64,000 nt of DNA from an uncultured Lachnospira sp. (GTDB lineage: Bacteria; Bacillota; Clostridia; Lachnospirales; Lachnospiraceae): contig CAJUTV010000004.1 in assembly GCA_910589305.1 (NCBI GenBank), positions 79,990 through 143,989 on the forward strand, read 5' to 3'. The position numbers were made by a program, and so were the translations under genes. The notes under the pieces are model-generated. The model had not been told where the DNA came from and ran no database searches. It worked only from the letters and a program-made list of their open reading frames with translations. Of this stretch, positions 27,264-34,666 are shown piece by piece (position 1 is the first letter of the stretch; every line of letters begins with the position of its first letter).

Positions 27264-27282
27264 ATACTTCATTAAGGGGCAT
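27257..27282. other. Left attachment site of element 2
   Basis: The core GACCACC (27257-27263) is repeated at 30629-30635. The arm ATACTTCATTAAGGGGCAT (27264-27282) is the mirror of the arm at the other end, matching 16 of 19 positions. The recombinase gene ends 8 bp beyond the arm. Confidence 0.88.
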
Positions 27283-27289
27283 ATTTATA

Positions 27290-28711
27290 TTATAAATAAA
27301 AAAATATTTTTAAGGTGTCTTTCTTTTTGTCATATACCATGTGGTCAACAACGCTTCTTAAAGCATTTGCTCGAACAGTATTATCAAGCGTTTTGTCATT
27401 TATGATATCATAAACAGAATGAATTTCATTTACAATAGATATGGCTGTATTTTCATTTGTTTTTTGGAGTGCAGTTGTCAATGCGTCCTGTTCTTTTGAT
27501 AAAAGCAATTTGTTTTCTTTATATTCTTCTAAGGAATCAATACCATCACGGTAAGCCTGTTTGATGCGTTGCTCTTTATCTTTTATCTTTTGCAGCTGAA
27601 TGGTAAGCAATTGGATAGAATTCTCTGCTGTTTTATAAGTACTGTTAGGTACAAAAGTAAATTTATCACAGTCCAATATATTTTTAAAAGCGTCCAAAAT
27701 GGTATTTTCTAGTGTTTGAATGGAGACAAAGTGACTGTCTAAACAAGCCCCTTTGTTATATTTGCCGCACTGATAATATCGCTTGTTTTTTGCCACTAAA
27801 GAAGCACCGCATGACGAGCATTTTATAATGCCGCTTAACCAATGCGTCATAGAACCTGCTGATTTTGCTTTGTAAGAAAGAGTACGTCTGTGCAGTTGTT
27901 CTTGTGTTTGGTCAAAGAAAGATTCCGATATAATTGCTTGATGTTGACCTTTGGCAATAATCCATTCCGATTGTTCTTTAATAGTATGGTCGTCATGGCG
28001 TTGTCGGTTCCAGCGCACATATCCTTTGTAAAATGGATTTTCTAATATATATCGAATGGTTCGGTGTTCAAATGTAGCACCACGTTTTGTCTTATAGCCA
28101 AGAAGATTAAGGTGTCGTGCAATTTCAAGAAAACTTTTTCCTTCATTATAAAGGTTAAATATAATTGTGACAACTTTTGCCTCTGGTTCATAAATTTGTG
28201 GACAAGAATGGTTTTTATCATATCGATAGCCATAAGGAAGCGCGCTTTGATATCCTCCATGCAGGGCTTTTTCGCTCATACCGCGCATCACTTCACCGGA
28301 TAAGCGAATGGAGTAGTATTCGTCCATCCATTCAATAATACGTTCTATAAGACTTCCAAATGGACCATCAATAAGCGGTTCTGATATGCTGATAACTTCT
28401 ACATTTGATTTTTTTAATAGGGATTTATAAACAATGGATTCTTCTTGATTTCTGGCAAATCGGCTGAATTTCCAAACTAATATAATATCAAAAGGGTGTT
28501 CTTTTGATTTTGCCATATGAATCATTTTTTGAAATTGAGGTCTTTTTTCTGCTTTTTTGCCAGAGATACCATTTTCAATAAATAAATATTCATCGGTTAT
28601 TTTATAATTATTTTTTTTACAGTAATCAAGAATAAGACGTTTTTGTGCATTGGGAGAAAGCTCTTCTTGTTTGTCTGTACTGACGCGAATATAGGCACAA
28701 GCTGTTTTCAT
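27290..28711 (-). CDS. Large serine recombinase of element 2
   Basis: A 473-residue serine recombinase. The catalytic Ser is in CAYIRVSTDKQ (about residue 11), followed by NGISGKKAEKRPQF, KFSRFARNQ, a DNA-binding recombinase domain (FLEIARHLNLLGYKT), a zinc ribbon (KCSSCGAS then YQCGKYNKGAC) and a C-terminal coiled coil. It lies within 8 bp of the attachment arm, as in skin-type elements, and is the obvious catalyst for excising element 2. AGAAAGGA is close to the ATG. A weak sigma-E-like match (CAATATT, 13 nt, AATACAAT, within 28805-28832 on the minus strand) lies about 95 bp upstream. Confidence 0.95.
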   Translation of the reverse strand: MKTACAYIRVSTDKQEELSPNAQKRLILDYCKKNNYKITDEYLFIENGISGKKAEKRPQFQKMIHMAKSKEHPFDIILVWKFSRFARNQEESIVYKSLLKKSNVEVISISEPLIDGPFGSLIERIIEWMDEYYSIRLSGEVMRGMSEKALHGGYQSALPYGYRYDKNHSCPQIYEPEAKVVTIIFNLYNEGKSFLEIARHLNLLGYKTKRGATFEHRTIRYILENPFYKGYVRWNRQRHDDHTIKEQSEWIIAKGQHQAIISESFFDQTQEQLHRRTLSYKAKSAGSMTHWLSGIIKCSSCGASLVAKNKRYYQCGKYNKGACLDSHFVSIQTLENTILDAFKNILDCDKFTFVPNSTYKTAENSIQLLTIQLQKIKDKEQRIKQAYRDGIDSLEEYKENKLLLSKEQDALTTALQKTNENTAISIVNEIHSVYDIINDKTLDNTVRANALRSVVDHMVYDKKKDTLKIFFYL

Positions 28712-28987
28712 AATATTCCTTTCTGATAATTATTAAATTTATAGGGATGGTTTTATTGTCATAATGAAAAAGCTGTCAAAAAAAGTCAATGAATAAGATA
28801 GTATATTGTATTAATTTATTTTAAAAATATTGCAAGATATTCCTATACAATCATTTATTTATATGAGCAATAAATTGAGCAACGTACTGAAAGCATATTA
28901 GCAAGTGGCATAAGAGCTGATTTTATACAGGAACAAGGACAAAGAACGCCGAATAAATTAACTATAGATAAAAAGGAAGGTTTGACT

Positions 28988-29170
28988 ATGAATATTATTT
29001 GTTATGCTTGTAGCAGGTCTGATGGAGTGTTAAGCAATGTAAGACTTCTTGATGATATGAGTAAAGAAGAGCAAGATGCGTTTAGACAAGAATTAATAAT
29101 AACATCAGCGAAAGCGATAGGATATAAAATAAAAAATAGGAAGAACGCCTATAAGAAACAAAAGGAATAA
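28988..29170 (+). CDS. Small protein of element 2, unknown
   Basis: A 60-residue protein (MNIICYACSRSDG start, basic Lys-rich tail) with GGAAGG upstream. I do not recognise a family. It is divergent from the recombinase and starts the right-hand operon with holin and amidase. It is a positional candidate for a directionality factor. The 130 bp before it contain a short open stretch (SILASGIRADFIQEQ) that looks like the remnant of a larger gene. Confidence 0.55.
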   Translation: MNIICYACSRSDGVLSNVRLLDDMSKEEQDAFRQELIITSAKAIGYKIKNRKNAYKKQKE

Positions 29171-29204
29171 ATTAATATAAAAAATATAGTGGAGAAATAC
29201 AAGT

Positions 29205-29471
29205 ATGGATTTATCAAGTTATGCAACGGTTTTGCCAATTGTGATTATATGTTATCTTATTGGTTATGGCTGTAAGGTTATCAAACATGTGCCGAATAAG
29301 TATATTCCAATTATTGTAGGCATAGCAGGCGGTATCCTTGCAATACCAGCTGTAAAAATTATGCCCGATTTTCCAGCTACAGACGTGATAACAGCTATTT
29401 CAATTGGGATTATGTCTGGATTGACAAGTACAGGTGTTAATCAGGTATTTAAAGTAGTAAAAGCAAAATAA
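29205..29471 (+). CDS. Phage holin-like small membrane protein
   Basis: An 88-residue protein with three hydrophobic stretches (about 7-24, 33-50, 62-78) and a basic end, close to small clostridial phage holins (LSSYATVLPIVIICYLIGYG; ATDVITAISIGIMSGLTSTG). Holins permeabilise the membrane and let an endolysin reach the wall. It sits 165 bp before an amidase gene, the usual lysis-cassette order, within element 2. Confidence 0.75.
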   Translation: MDLSSYATVLPIVIICYLIGYGCKVIKHVPNKYIPIIVGIAGGILAIPAVKIMPDFPATDVITAISIGIMSGLTSTGVNQVFKVVKAK

Positions 29472-29538
29472 AGACTTTAAAATGAAGCGTAATGTGAAAA
29501 ATAAATGATTTCACAAGTTAAATAAAATTTAACGAGCA

Positions 29539-29635
29539 CTTTGTGTCTGTGCGCTGCTTGACACAAAGCTATAAAAACAAAATTTTTAAAATGTTGTTTT
29601 TTGCGCAATAAAGCAGCGCAGAAATGGAGATTATT
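29539..29635 (+). promoter_or_regulatory. Leader family B before the amidase gene
   Basis: TGTGCGCTGC (29548-29557) and GCAGCGCA (29613-29620) form the outer pair just before GAAATGGAG. A competing stem, CTTTGTGTC (29539-29547) with GACACAAAG (29560-29568), would occlude the left arm. This copy lies inside mobile element 2, while other copies are in host operons. Confidence 0.7.
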
Positions 29636-30601
29636 ATGAGTAATAGTAGTCTGGTTGATGTCGTTATAAAATCGCCAAATTGTGATAGTCCAAGAAATAA
29701 TACGATTCAAGGGATTACAATTCATCATATGGCAAATGTATTAACGGTGGAAGAATGTGGTGAAAGTTTTGCAAATCCTGAAAGGAAGGCTTCGTCAAAT
29801 TATGGAATTGACAGCAGCGGTAAAGTTGGTCTTTATGTAGATGAGGCAGACCGAGCATGGACATCGGGAAATGCTGAAAATGATAACAAAACGATTACGA
29901 TAGAAGTATCCAATAGCGAGGCAGGCGGAGAATGGCCAGTGTCAGATACAGCGTATAATAAGTTAATTGATTTGTGTGTTGATATTTGTCAGCGAAATAA
30001 TATAAAGGAACTCAACTATACAGGCGACCTTTCTGGCAATCTGTTAATCCACAAAATGTTTCAGGCAACATCGTGTCCCGGACCTTTTCTTGAATCCAGA
30101 ATGACGGATATAGCAAGTAAGGTGAATGAGCGATTAGGGTCACAAGAAGATGGTCAACAGACAATTAATGTCAATTATCAAGTTCAGCTCAGTGAAGGCA
30201 AAAAATGGCTTCCAGCGGTGAATAATCTCACGGATTATGCAGGATTAGGTGGGATGGAGATTATTGGCATTGCAATTAAAGTGTCAAAAGGATATGCCCA
30301 GTATAGGGTACATGATGCAGATGGATGGTATGGTATGATTGATACACGAAATACCAATATTGATGATTTTCAAAATGGTTATGCAGGCAATAATAAGCCG
30401 ATTGACGCATTGGAAATCTATTATTACACACCAGATGAAATCATAAATAGTACTGGATATAAAAAAGCAGTTTATCGTGTTTCGCCAGTAAATGGTGAAT
30501 ATTTTGACTGGCAGTATGATAATGAAACACAGAATGGTCAAGACGGTTACGCAGGTATTTTTGGTATGCCATTTGACCGAGTGCAAATTGTCATTGAGTA
30601 G
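29636..30601 (+). CDS. N-acetylmuramoyl-L-alanine amidase with wall-binding repeats
   Basis: A 321-residue endolysin. The amidase_2/PGRP domain occupies about residues 1-150 with zinc ligands in ITIHHMANV, LLIHKMFQ and TSCPGPF. The C-terminal half has two degenerate copies of about 55 residues (AQYRVHDADGWYG and onward; AVYRVSPVNGEYFDW and onward), each ending near GYAG, that resemble clostridial hydrophobic-W repeats and likely bind wall or surface polymers. No signal peptide is present, consistent with holin-dependent release. The ATG at 29636 follows ATGGAG. Confidence 0.88.
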   Translation: MSNSSLVDVVIKSPNCDSPRNNTIQGITIHHMANVLTVEECGESFANPERKASSNYGIDSSGKVGLYVDEADRAWTSGNAENDNKTITIEVSNSEAGGEWPVSDTAYNKLIDLCVDICQRNNIKELNYTGDLSGNLLIHKMFQATSCPGPFLESRMTDIASKVNERLGSQEDGQQTINVNYQVQLSEGKKWLPAVNNLTDYAGLGGMEIIGIAIKVSKGYAQYRVHDADGWYGMIDTRNTNIDDFQNGYAGNNKPIDALEIYYYTPDEIINSTGYKKAVYRVSPVNGEYFDWQYDNETQNGQDGYAGIFGMPFDRVQIVIE

Positions 30602-30608
30602 TAAATTG

Positions 30609-30635
30609 CTGCCCCTTATGGAAGTATAGACCACC
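30609..30635. other. Right attachment site of element 2
   Basis: The arm CTGCCCCTTATGGAAGTATA (30609-30628) precedes core GACCACC (30629-30635). Beyond it lies cotJC codon 30 and upstream. The amidase stop codon is only 8 bp from the arm. Confidence 0.88.
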
Positions 30636-30722
30636 GTATTGACTTATTATCATAGCTGCCAATGTTGGATTGGTTTGTTTGATATTGACAGGATACTCTA
30701 ATCTTTTCTCATAATTCCACAT
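30629..30722 (-). CDS. cotJC: cotJC segment 1 (codons 1-31), N-terminal part
   Basis: It begins with ATG at 30722, one nt after the cotJB stop, with GGAGGG 9 nt upstream. It encodes MWNYEKRLEYPVNIKQTNPT then LAAMIISQYGG, the conserved CotJC N-terminus. Without excision the frame runs into element 2 (LYFHKGQQF), giving a dead peptide that lacks all metal ligands. The good ribosome site and undamaged codons argue against decay. Confidence 0.95.
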
Positions 30723-30723
30723 A

Positions 30724-31119
30724 TTAACAGCCCTCCATTTCCCAAGGCATTGGTGTTGCAACCCAAGTCCAATAATTGTCACAGTCAACGCTAGTAAATG
30801 TTAAAGGACCTATTTTATCTTCATAAATTTTTACGGCTTTATTATATTTTTCTTTCATCTTATTATAATATTCAATGGCTTCTAGGTCATTAGGATGTGT
30901 GTCAAGGTAAAGCAAAATTTCGGTCATAATAAATCCTAATTCATAGACATTCATACAAATTTCTTTTTTGTTAAAACAAGGTTTTTGAGGAATATTTGTA
31001 TCATTACATGGCATATTCATATTGTAGGTATTTCTCATAGGCATTTGTCCACGAGGGCGCATATTGCCTTGCATAACCATTTTGTTGTTGCAGGAGTTAT
31101 TCATATTGTTGTTATTCAT
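30724..31119 (-). CDS. cotJB: Spore coat protein CotJB
   Basis: A 131-residue coat protein. The CotJB domain is in the C-terminal 85 residues (MNVYELGFIMTEILLYLDTH and LTFTSVDCDNYWTWVATPMP). The first 45 residues are an extra Asn/Met-rich tail (MNNNNMNNSCNNKM) absent from the shorter Bacillus protein. It begins inside the end of cotJA (ATG at 31119, 9 nt after GGAGG) and is followed at 1 nt by cotJC, so the operon is tightly coupled. It is expected to be made in the mother cell and deposited with CotJC. Confidence 0.93.
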   Translation of the reverse strand: MNNNNMNNSCNNKMVMQGNMRPRGQMPMRNTYNMNMPCNDTNIPQKPCFNKKEICMNVYELGFIMTEILLYLDTHPNDLEAIEYYNKMKEKYNKAVKIYEDKIGPLTFTSVDCDNYWTWVATPMPWEMEGC

Positions 31120-31274
31120 TAACATTTACCTCCTTTAAAAGGTTTATCAAGCACAGCAAATAGTGTTCCTCTGGCAAATGCTTTACAAGGCTCATATAAA
31201 TCCCCCCAACGCTGCCATGGAACATATGCCATTGCAGGTGATTGGACTTGTGTTGTCCGATTATTACAATCCAT
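31119..31274 (-). CDS. cotJA: Spore coat protein CotJA
   Basis: A 51-residue coat-associated protein with the family signature MAYVPWQRWGDLYEPCKAFA and FAVLDKPFKG. The ATG at 31274 is preferred (AGGAAG 4 nt upstream); the open frame begins at a TTG 42 nt earlier with no ribosome site. It is the first gene of the cotJABC operon and diverges from ogg. Confidence 0.93.
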   Translation of the reverse strand: MDCNNRTTQVQSPAMAYVPWQRWGDLYEPCKAFARGTLFAVLDKPFKGGKC

Positions 31275-31318
31275 AAAACTTCCTTCTGCCTGATTAAAGG
31301 CTTGAGTTATACTCAATT

Positions 31319-31346
31319 TAGGTTATGCACAAATTGATAGTTGTGT
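31319..31346 (-). promoter_or_regulatory. Possible sigma-K-like promoter of the cotJ operon
   Basis: On the minus strand CATAACCTA (31327-31319) fits the sigma-K -10 pattern CATANNNTA, with ACAC (31346-31343) 15 nt upstream as a possible -35. Both lie 45-70 bp before cotJA. In Bacillus cotJ is transcribed by sigma-E, so the sigma factor is uncertain. Confidence 0.35.
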
Positions 31347-31378
31347 GAATAATTATTTGTTGTTAAAATAAAAACGTT

Positions 31379-32296
31379 ATGAAAGTTATATTTGATGGTA
31401 AAGATATTATAATAAAGGAATTAAAAGATTTTGATTTAGGACAAACATTGGAGTGCGGGCAATGTTTTCATTTCACAAAAATAGGGCATAATGATTATGG
31501 TATAGTGGCTTATGGCAAGTTTTTACATGCTATTCAACAAGAAGATGTATTGATATTAAAAGACACCTCAGCTGATGATTATTCTTCTTTATGGCGTTCT
31601 TATTTTGATTTGGACAGGGATTATAGTAAAATAAAACAATATTTATTAAAAAAAGATAAAAAATTAAAAGAAGCAATTGAAATGATGTGGGGCGTACATA
31701 TTTTAAATCAGGAATTTTTTGAAGTCTTGATTTCATTTATTATATCGCAAAACAAACAGATTCCGCATATTAAGAAGATTGTGGCACAGATTTCAAAAGA
31801 GTACGGTAAATTTGTCGGACAAATTGGAGATATCAAATTTTATTCTTTTCCTGATATTGAAATGATGTGCTGTTTGACAGAAGATGAGTTTAGAGCGTGT
31901 AAAACAGGATTTCGTGCGTCCTATATATGTGATGCCATACGATGTGTAAAAGAAGGCGTTATTCGATGTGAAGATTTATTAAGTATGGATATCAAACAAT
32001 GTATCAATGCGCTTGTTCAGATAAAGGGGGTAGGAAATAAGGTTGCAAATTGTGTCAGTCTGTTTGGGTTAGGACACAGAGAGGCATTTCCCGTTGATGT
32101 ATGGATAAAAAGAATTGTTGAATATCTTTATTTTGATAGCAAGGAATGTTCAACGCAAACCATTGAACAATTTGGTTCTAAGCAGTTTGGCGTTTATGGA
32201 GGATATGCACAGCAATATTTATTCTATTATGGAAAAACGGTCAAGATGGGGCTTAATAATAAAAAATTACAGCAGATAACGAAAGGTTCTGAATGA
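31379..32296 (+). CDS. ogg: OGG1-type 8-oxoguanine DNA glycosylase/AP lyase
   Basis: A 305-residue base-excision repair enzyme that removes oxidised guanine. It has the N-terminal OGG domain (FDLGQTLECGQCFHF), then the HhH-GPD fold with IKGVGNKVANCVSLFGLG (catalytic Lys) and FPVDVWIKRI (catalytic Asp). Length is normal. There is no evident ribosome site before the ATG at 31379; it diverges from the cotJ operon. Confidence 0.88.
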   Translation: MKVIFDGKDIIIKELKDFDLGQTLECGQCFHFTKIGHNDYGIVAYGKFLHAIQQEDVLILKDTSADDYSSLWRSYFDLDRDYSKIKQYLLKKDKKLKEAIEMMWGVHILNQEFFEVLISFIISQNKQIPHIKKIVAQISKEYGKFVGQIGDIKFYSFPDIEMMCCLTEDEFRACKTGFRASYICDAIRCVKEGVIRCEDLLSMDIKQCINALVQIKGVGNKVANCVSLFGLGHREAFPVDVWIKRIVEYLYFDSKECSTQTIEQFGSKQFGVYGGYAQQYLFYYGKTVKMGLNNKKLQQITKGSE

Positions 32297-32376
32297 TTAA
32301 ACGTGTTAACAGTAATACGTTCAATAAAATAATTATAAATATATTGTAAACTTTCTAAATATAATTAAATTAGTTG

Positions 32377-32445
32377 TTGACATTTACCTGTGACAGTGCT
32401 ATTTTAATCATATCGGTGTTAGCACTCGAATTAAAAGAGTGCTAA
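32377..32445 (+). promoter_or_regulatory. groESL promoter with CIRCE operator
   Basis: TTGACA (32377-32382), 17 nt, TATTTT (32400-32405) forms a vegetative promoter. TTAGCACTC (32419-32427), nine nt, GAGTGCTAA (32437-32445) is a perfect CIRCE element, the binding site of the heat-shock repressor HrcA, positioned about at the transcript start. Confidence 0.95.
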
Positions 32446-32498
32446 CAGATAGGAAAATGCGTTGTTTGATTGGGACAACAGAATGGAGGAATACATTT

Positions 32499-32783
32499 AT
32501 GAAATTAGTACCATTGGGAGACAGAGTTGTAATTAAGGCATTAGTTGCTGAAGAGACCACGAAGTCTGGTATTGTATTGCCAGGACAAGCTAAGGAAAAA
32601 CCACAGCAGGCAGAAGTTGTTGCTGTTGGACCTGGCGGGGTGATTGACGGAAAAGAAGTTACTATGCAGGTAAAACCAGGAGATAAGATTATATATTCTA
32701 AATATTCTGGAACAGAAGTTGAACTTGAGGAAGAAAATTTGATTATTGTAAAGCAATCAGATATTTTGGCAGTTATTGAGTAA
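32499..32783 (+). CDS. groES: Co-chaperonin GroES
   Basis: A 94-residue lid of the GroEL folding chamber, starting MKLVPLGDRVVIKAL and containing the mobile loop (ETTKSGIVLPGQA) that contacts GroEL. ATGGAGG lies 6 nt before the ATG at 32499; the frame extends to 32439, within the CIRCE element, and is rejected. It is first in the CIRCE-controlled groES-groEL operon. Confidence 0.97.
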   Translation: MKLVPLGDRVVIKALVAEETTKSGIVLPGQAKEKPQQAEVVAVGPGGVIDGKEVTMQVKPGDKIIYSKYSGTEVELEEENLIIVKQSDILAVIE

Positions 32784-32831
32784 ATGTTTCATAATAGGAA
32801 ATTGTAATTTTAGAAAGGAATGAAAATCATT

Positions 32832-34454
32832 ATGGCAAAGGAAATTAAGTACGGAATTGATGCGAGAAAAGCGTTAGAGTCTGGAGTAAACCAATTAGCA
32901 GATACAGTGAGAGTTACATTAGGACCTAAGGGAAGAAATGTTGTTCTTGACAAATCATATGGAACACCGCTTATCACAAACGATGGTGTAACCATTGCAA
33001 AGGAAATTGAACTTGAAGATAAATTTGAAAATATGGGCGCACAGCTTGTTAAGGAAGTTGCAACAAAGACGAATGATGTTGCAGGTGATGGTACAACAAC
33101 AGCAACGGTTTTGGCACAGGCAATGATTAACGAGGGAATGAAAAATATTGCAGCAGGCGCAAATCCTATTATTCTTAGAAGAGGTATGAAAAAAGCAACC
33201 GATTGTGCTGTTGAGGCTATTGCTAAGATGAGCCAGAAAGTAAATGGCAAAGAGCAGATTTCTAAGGTTGCTGCTATATCAGCAGGTGATGAAGAAGTTG
33301 GCGCATTGGTTGCAAACGCTATGGAAAAAGTTTCTAATGACGGCGTTATCACAATTGAAGAGTCAAAGACCATGAAGACTGAGTTAGACCTTGTAGAAGG
33401 TATGCAGTTTGACAGAGGTTATATTTCAGCATATATGGCAACCGATATGGATAAGATGGAGGCTGTTCTTGACAATCCATATATTCTTATAACAGACAAG
33501 AAGATTGCTAATATTCAAGAGATTCTTCCATTGCTTGAGCAGATTGTTCAAAGCGGTGCAAAGCTTCTTATTATCGCAGAAGATGTTGAGGGTGAAGCTC
33601 TTACAACATTGATTGTCAACAAGCTTCGAGGAACATTTAATGTAGTTGCTGTCAAGGCACCAGGCTATGGTGACAGAAGAAAAGAGATGCTTAAGGATAT
33701 TGCTATTCTTACAGGCGGTGAAGTGATTTCTGAAGAGCTTGGTTTGGACTTAAAGGACACAACAATGGATATGCTTGGAAGAGCAAAATCGGTTAAAGTT
33801 CAAAAAGAAAATACAGTAATTGTTGACGGCGAGGGTTCAAAGGAAGAGATTGAGGCAAGAATCGCTCAGATTAAGAATCAGCTTACAGAGACAACTTCTG
33901 ATTTTGATAAAGAAAAGTTGCAGGAAAGACTTGCAAAGCTTTCTGGCGGTGTAGCAGTTATTCGTGTTGGTGCTGCAACAGAGACAGAGATGAAGGAAAG
34001 CAAGTTAAGATTAGAGGATGCTCTTGCAGCTACAAAAGCTGCTGTTGAAGAGGGCGTTATTGCAGGCGGCGGTTCAGCATATATCCATGCTTCTAAAGAT
34101 GTTGAAAAGCTGATTGAAGAATTGCAGGGAGATGAAAAGACAGGTGCAAAGATTATCTTAAAGGCACTTGAGGCTCCATTGTTCCATATTGTATACAATG
34201 CAGGTCTTGAAGGCGCTGTTATTATTAATAAGGTAAAAGAATCTGAAGCAGGCACAGGTTTTGATGCATTAAAAGAAAATTATGTTAATATGATTGAAGC
34301 TGGTATTCTTGACCCTGCTAAGGTTACAAGAAGTGCGCTTCAAAATGCAACAAGCGTTGCTTCTACACTTCTTACAACAGAATCAGTTGTTGGCACTATT
34401 AAGGAGGATATTCCACCTATGCCAGCAGGCGGCGGAATGGGCGGCATGATGTAA
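32832..34454 (+). CDS. groEL: Chaperonin GroEL
   Basis: A 540-residue ATP-driven folding chamber subunit. MAKEIKYGIDARKALE at the start, the ATP site AGDGTTTATVLAQ, and the C-terminal Gly/Met tail (GGGMGGMM) are all typical. It starts at the second ATG (32832), 12 nt after AAAGGA, because the conserved N-terminus begins there. Codon use is strongly biased as for a highly expressed gene. It lies 48 nt after groES. Confidence 0.98.
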   Translation: MAKEIKYGIDARKALESGVNQLADTVRVTLGPKGRNVVLDKSYGTPLITNDGVTIAKEIELEDKFENMGAQLVKEVATKTNDVAGDGTTTATVLAQAMINEGMKNIAAGANPIILRRGMKKATDCAVEAIAKMSQKVNGKEQISKVAAISAGDEEVGALVANAMEKVSNDGVITIEESKTMKTELDLVEGMQFDRGYISAYMATDMDKMEAVLDNPYILITDKKIANIQEILPLLEQIVQSGAKLLIIAEDVEGEALTTLIVNKLRGTFNVVAVKAPGYGDRRKEMLKDIAILTGGEVISEELGLDLKDTTMDMLGRAKSVKVQKENTVIVDGEGSKEEIEARIAQIKNQLTETTSDFDKEKLQERLAKLSGGVAVIRVGAATETEMKESKLRLEDALAATKAAVEEGVIAGGGSAYIHASKDVEKLIEELQGDEKTGAKIILKALEAPLFHIVYNAGLEGAVIINKVKESEAGTGFDALKENYVNMIEAGILDPAKVTRSALQNATSVASTLLTTESVVGTIKEDIPPMPAGGGMGGMM

Positions 34455-34496
34455 TTTATTAGGTGAAAATCTGATAGAAAAATGTAATGAATAATG

Positions 34497-34600
34497 AAAA
34501 AAATGGAGTTGTCGTACTGAAAATGCAAAAAATATTGTTTAATATTACATTTTACAATATTTTGTGTTTGATTTTCTTTGTATGACAGCTCCATTTTTGT
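34497..34600. terminator. Bidirectional terminator between groEL and chemoreceptor
   Basis: AAATGGAGTTGTCGTAC (from 34501) pairs, with two G-U steps, with GTATGACAGCTCCATTT (from 34580); A/T runs flank both sides and the long loop is AT-rich. The genes converge on it. Confidence 0.75.
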
Positions 34601-34666
34601 TGTGATATATGCTTTTAAAAAACAGTATAAAAGACCTCAAAGTATCTATTGGTATATGTATCTATT

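Larger units (their letters stand above)
27257..30635. mobile_element. Element 2: 3.37-kb serine-recombinase element interrupting cotJC at Gly31
   Basis: Core-to-core length is 3372 bp. Deletion between the GACCACC repeats joins codons for QYGG to PDGELG without changing frame. It carries a large serine recombinase directly at one end, a small gene, a holin-like gene and a cell-wall amidase, a minimal layout that looks like a reduced prophage. The joined ends would form a symmetric attP around the core with a central CC. The compactness and intact att sites suggest it can still excise; developmental timing is inferred from the disrupted spore gene. Confidence 0.9.

Noticed and set aside
18018..30635. 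One single 12.6-kb element between cotJC ends
   Set aside because: The 93-nt middle of cotJC lies intact between the two recombinase units, and the two repeat cores and arms are different, so there are two separate insertions.
32810..33373. Long open frames opposite groEL and other highly expressed genes
   Set aside because: They mirror the codon pattern of the sense gene, have no ribosome sites and no recognisable protein motifs.
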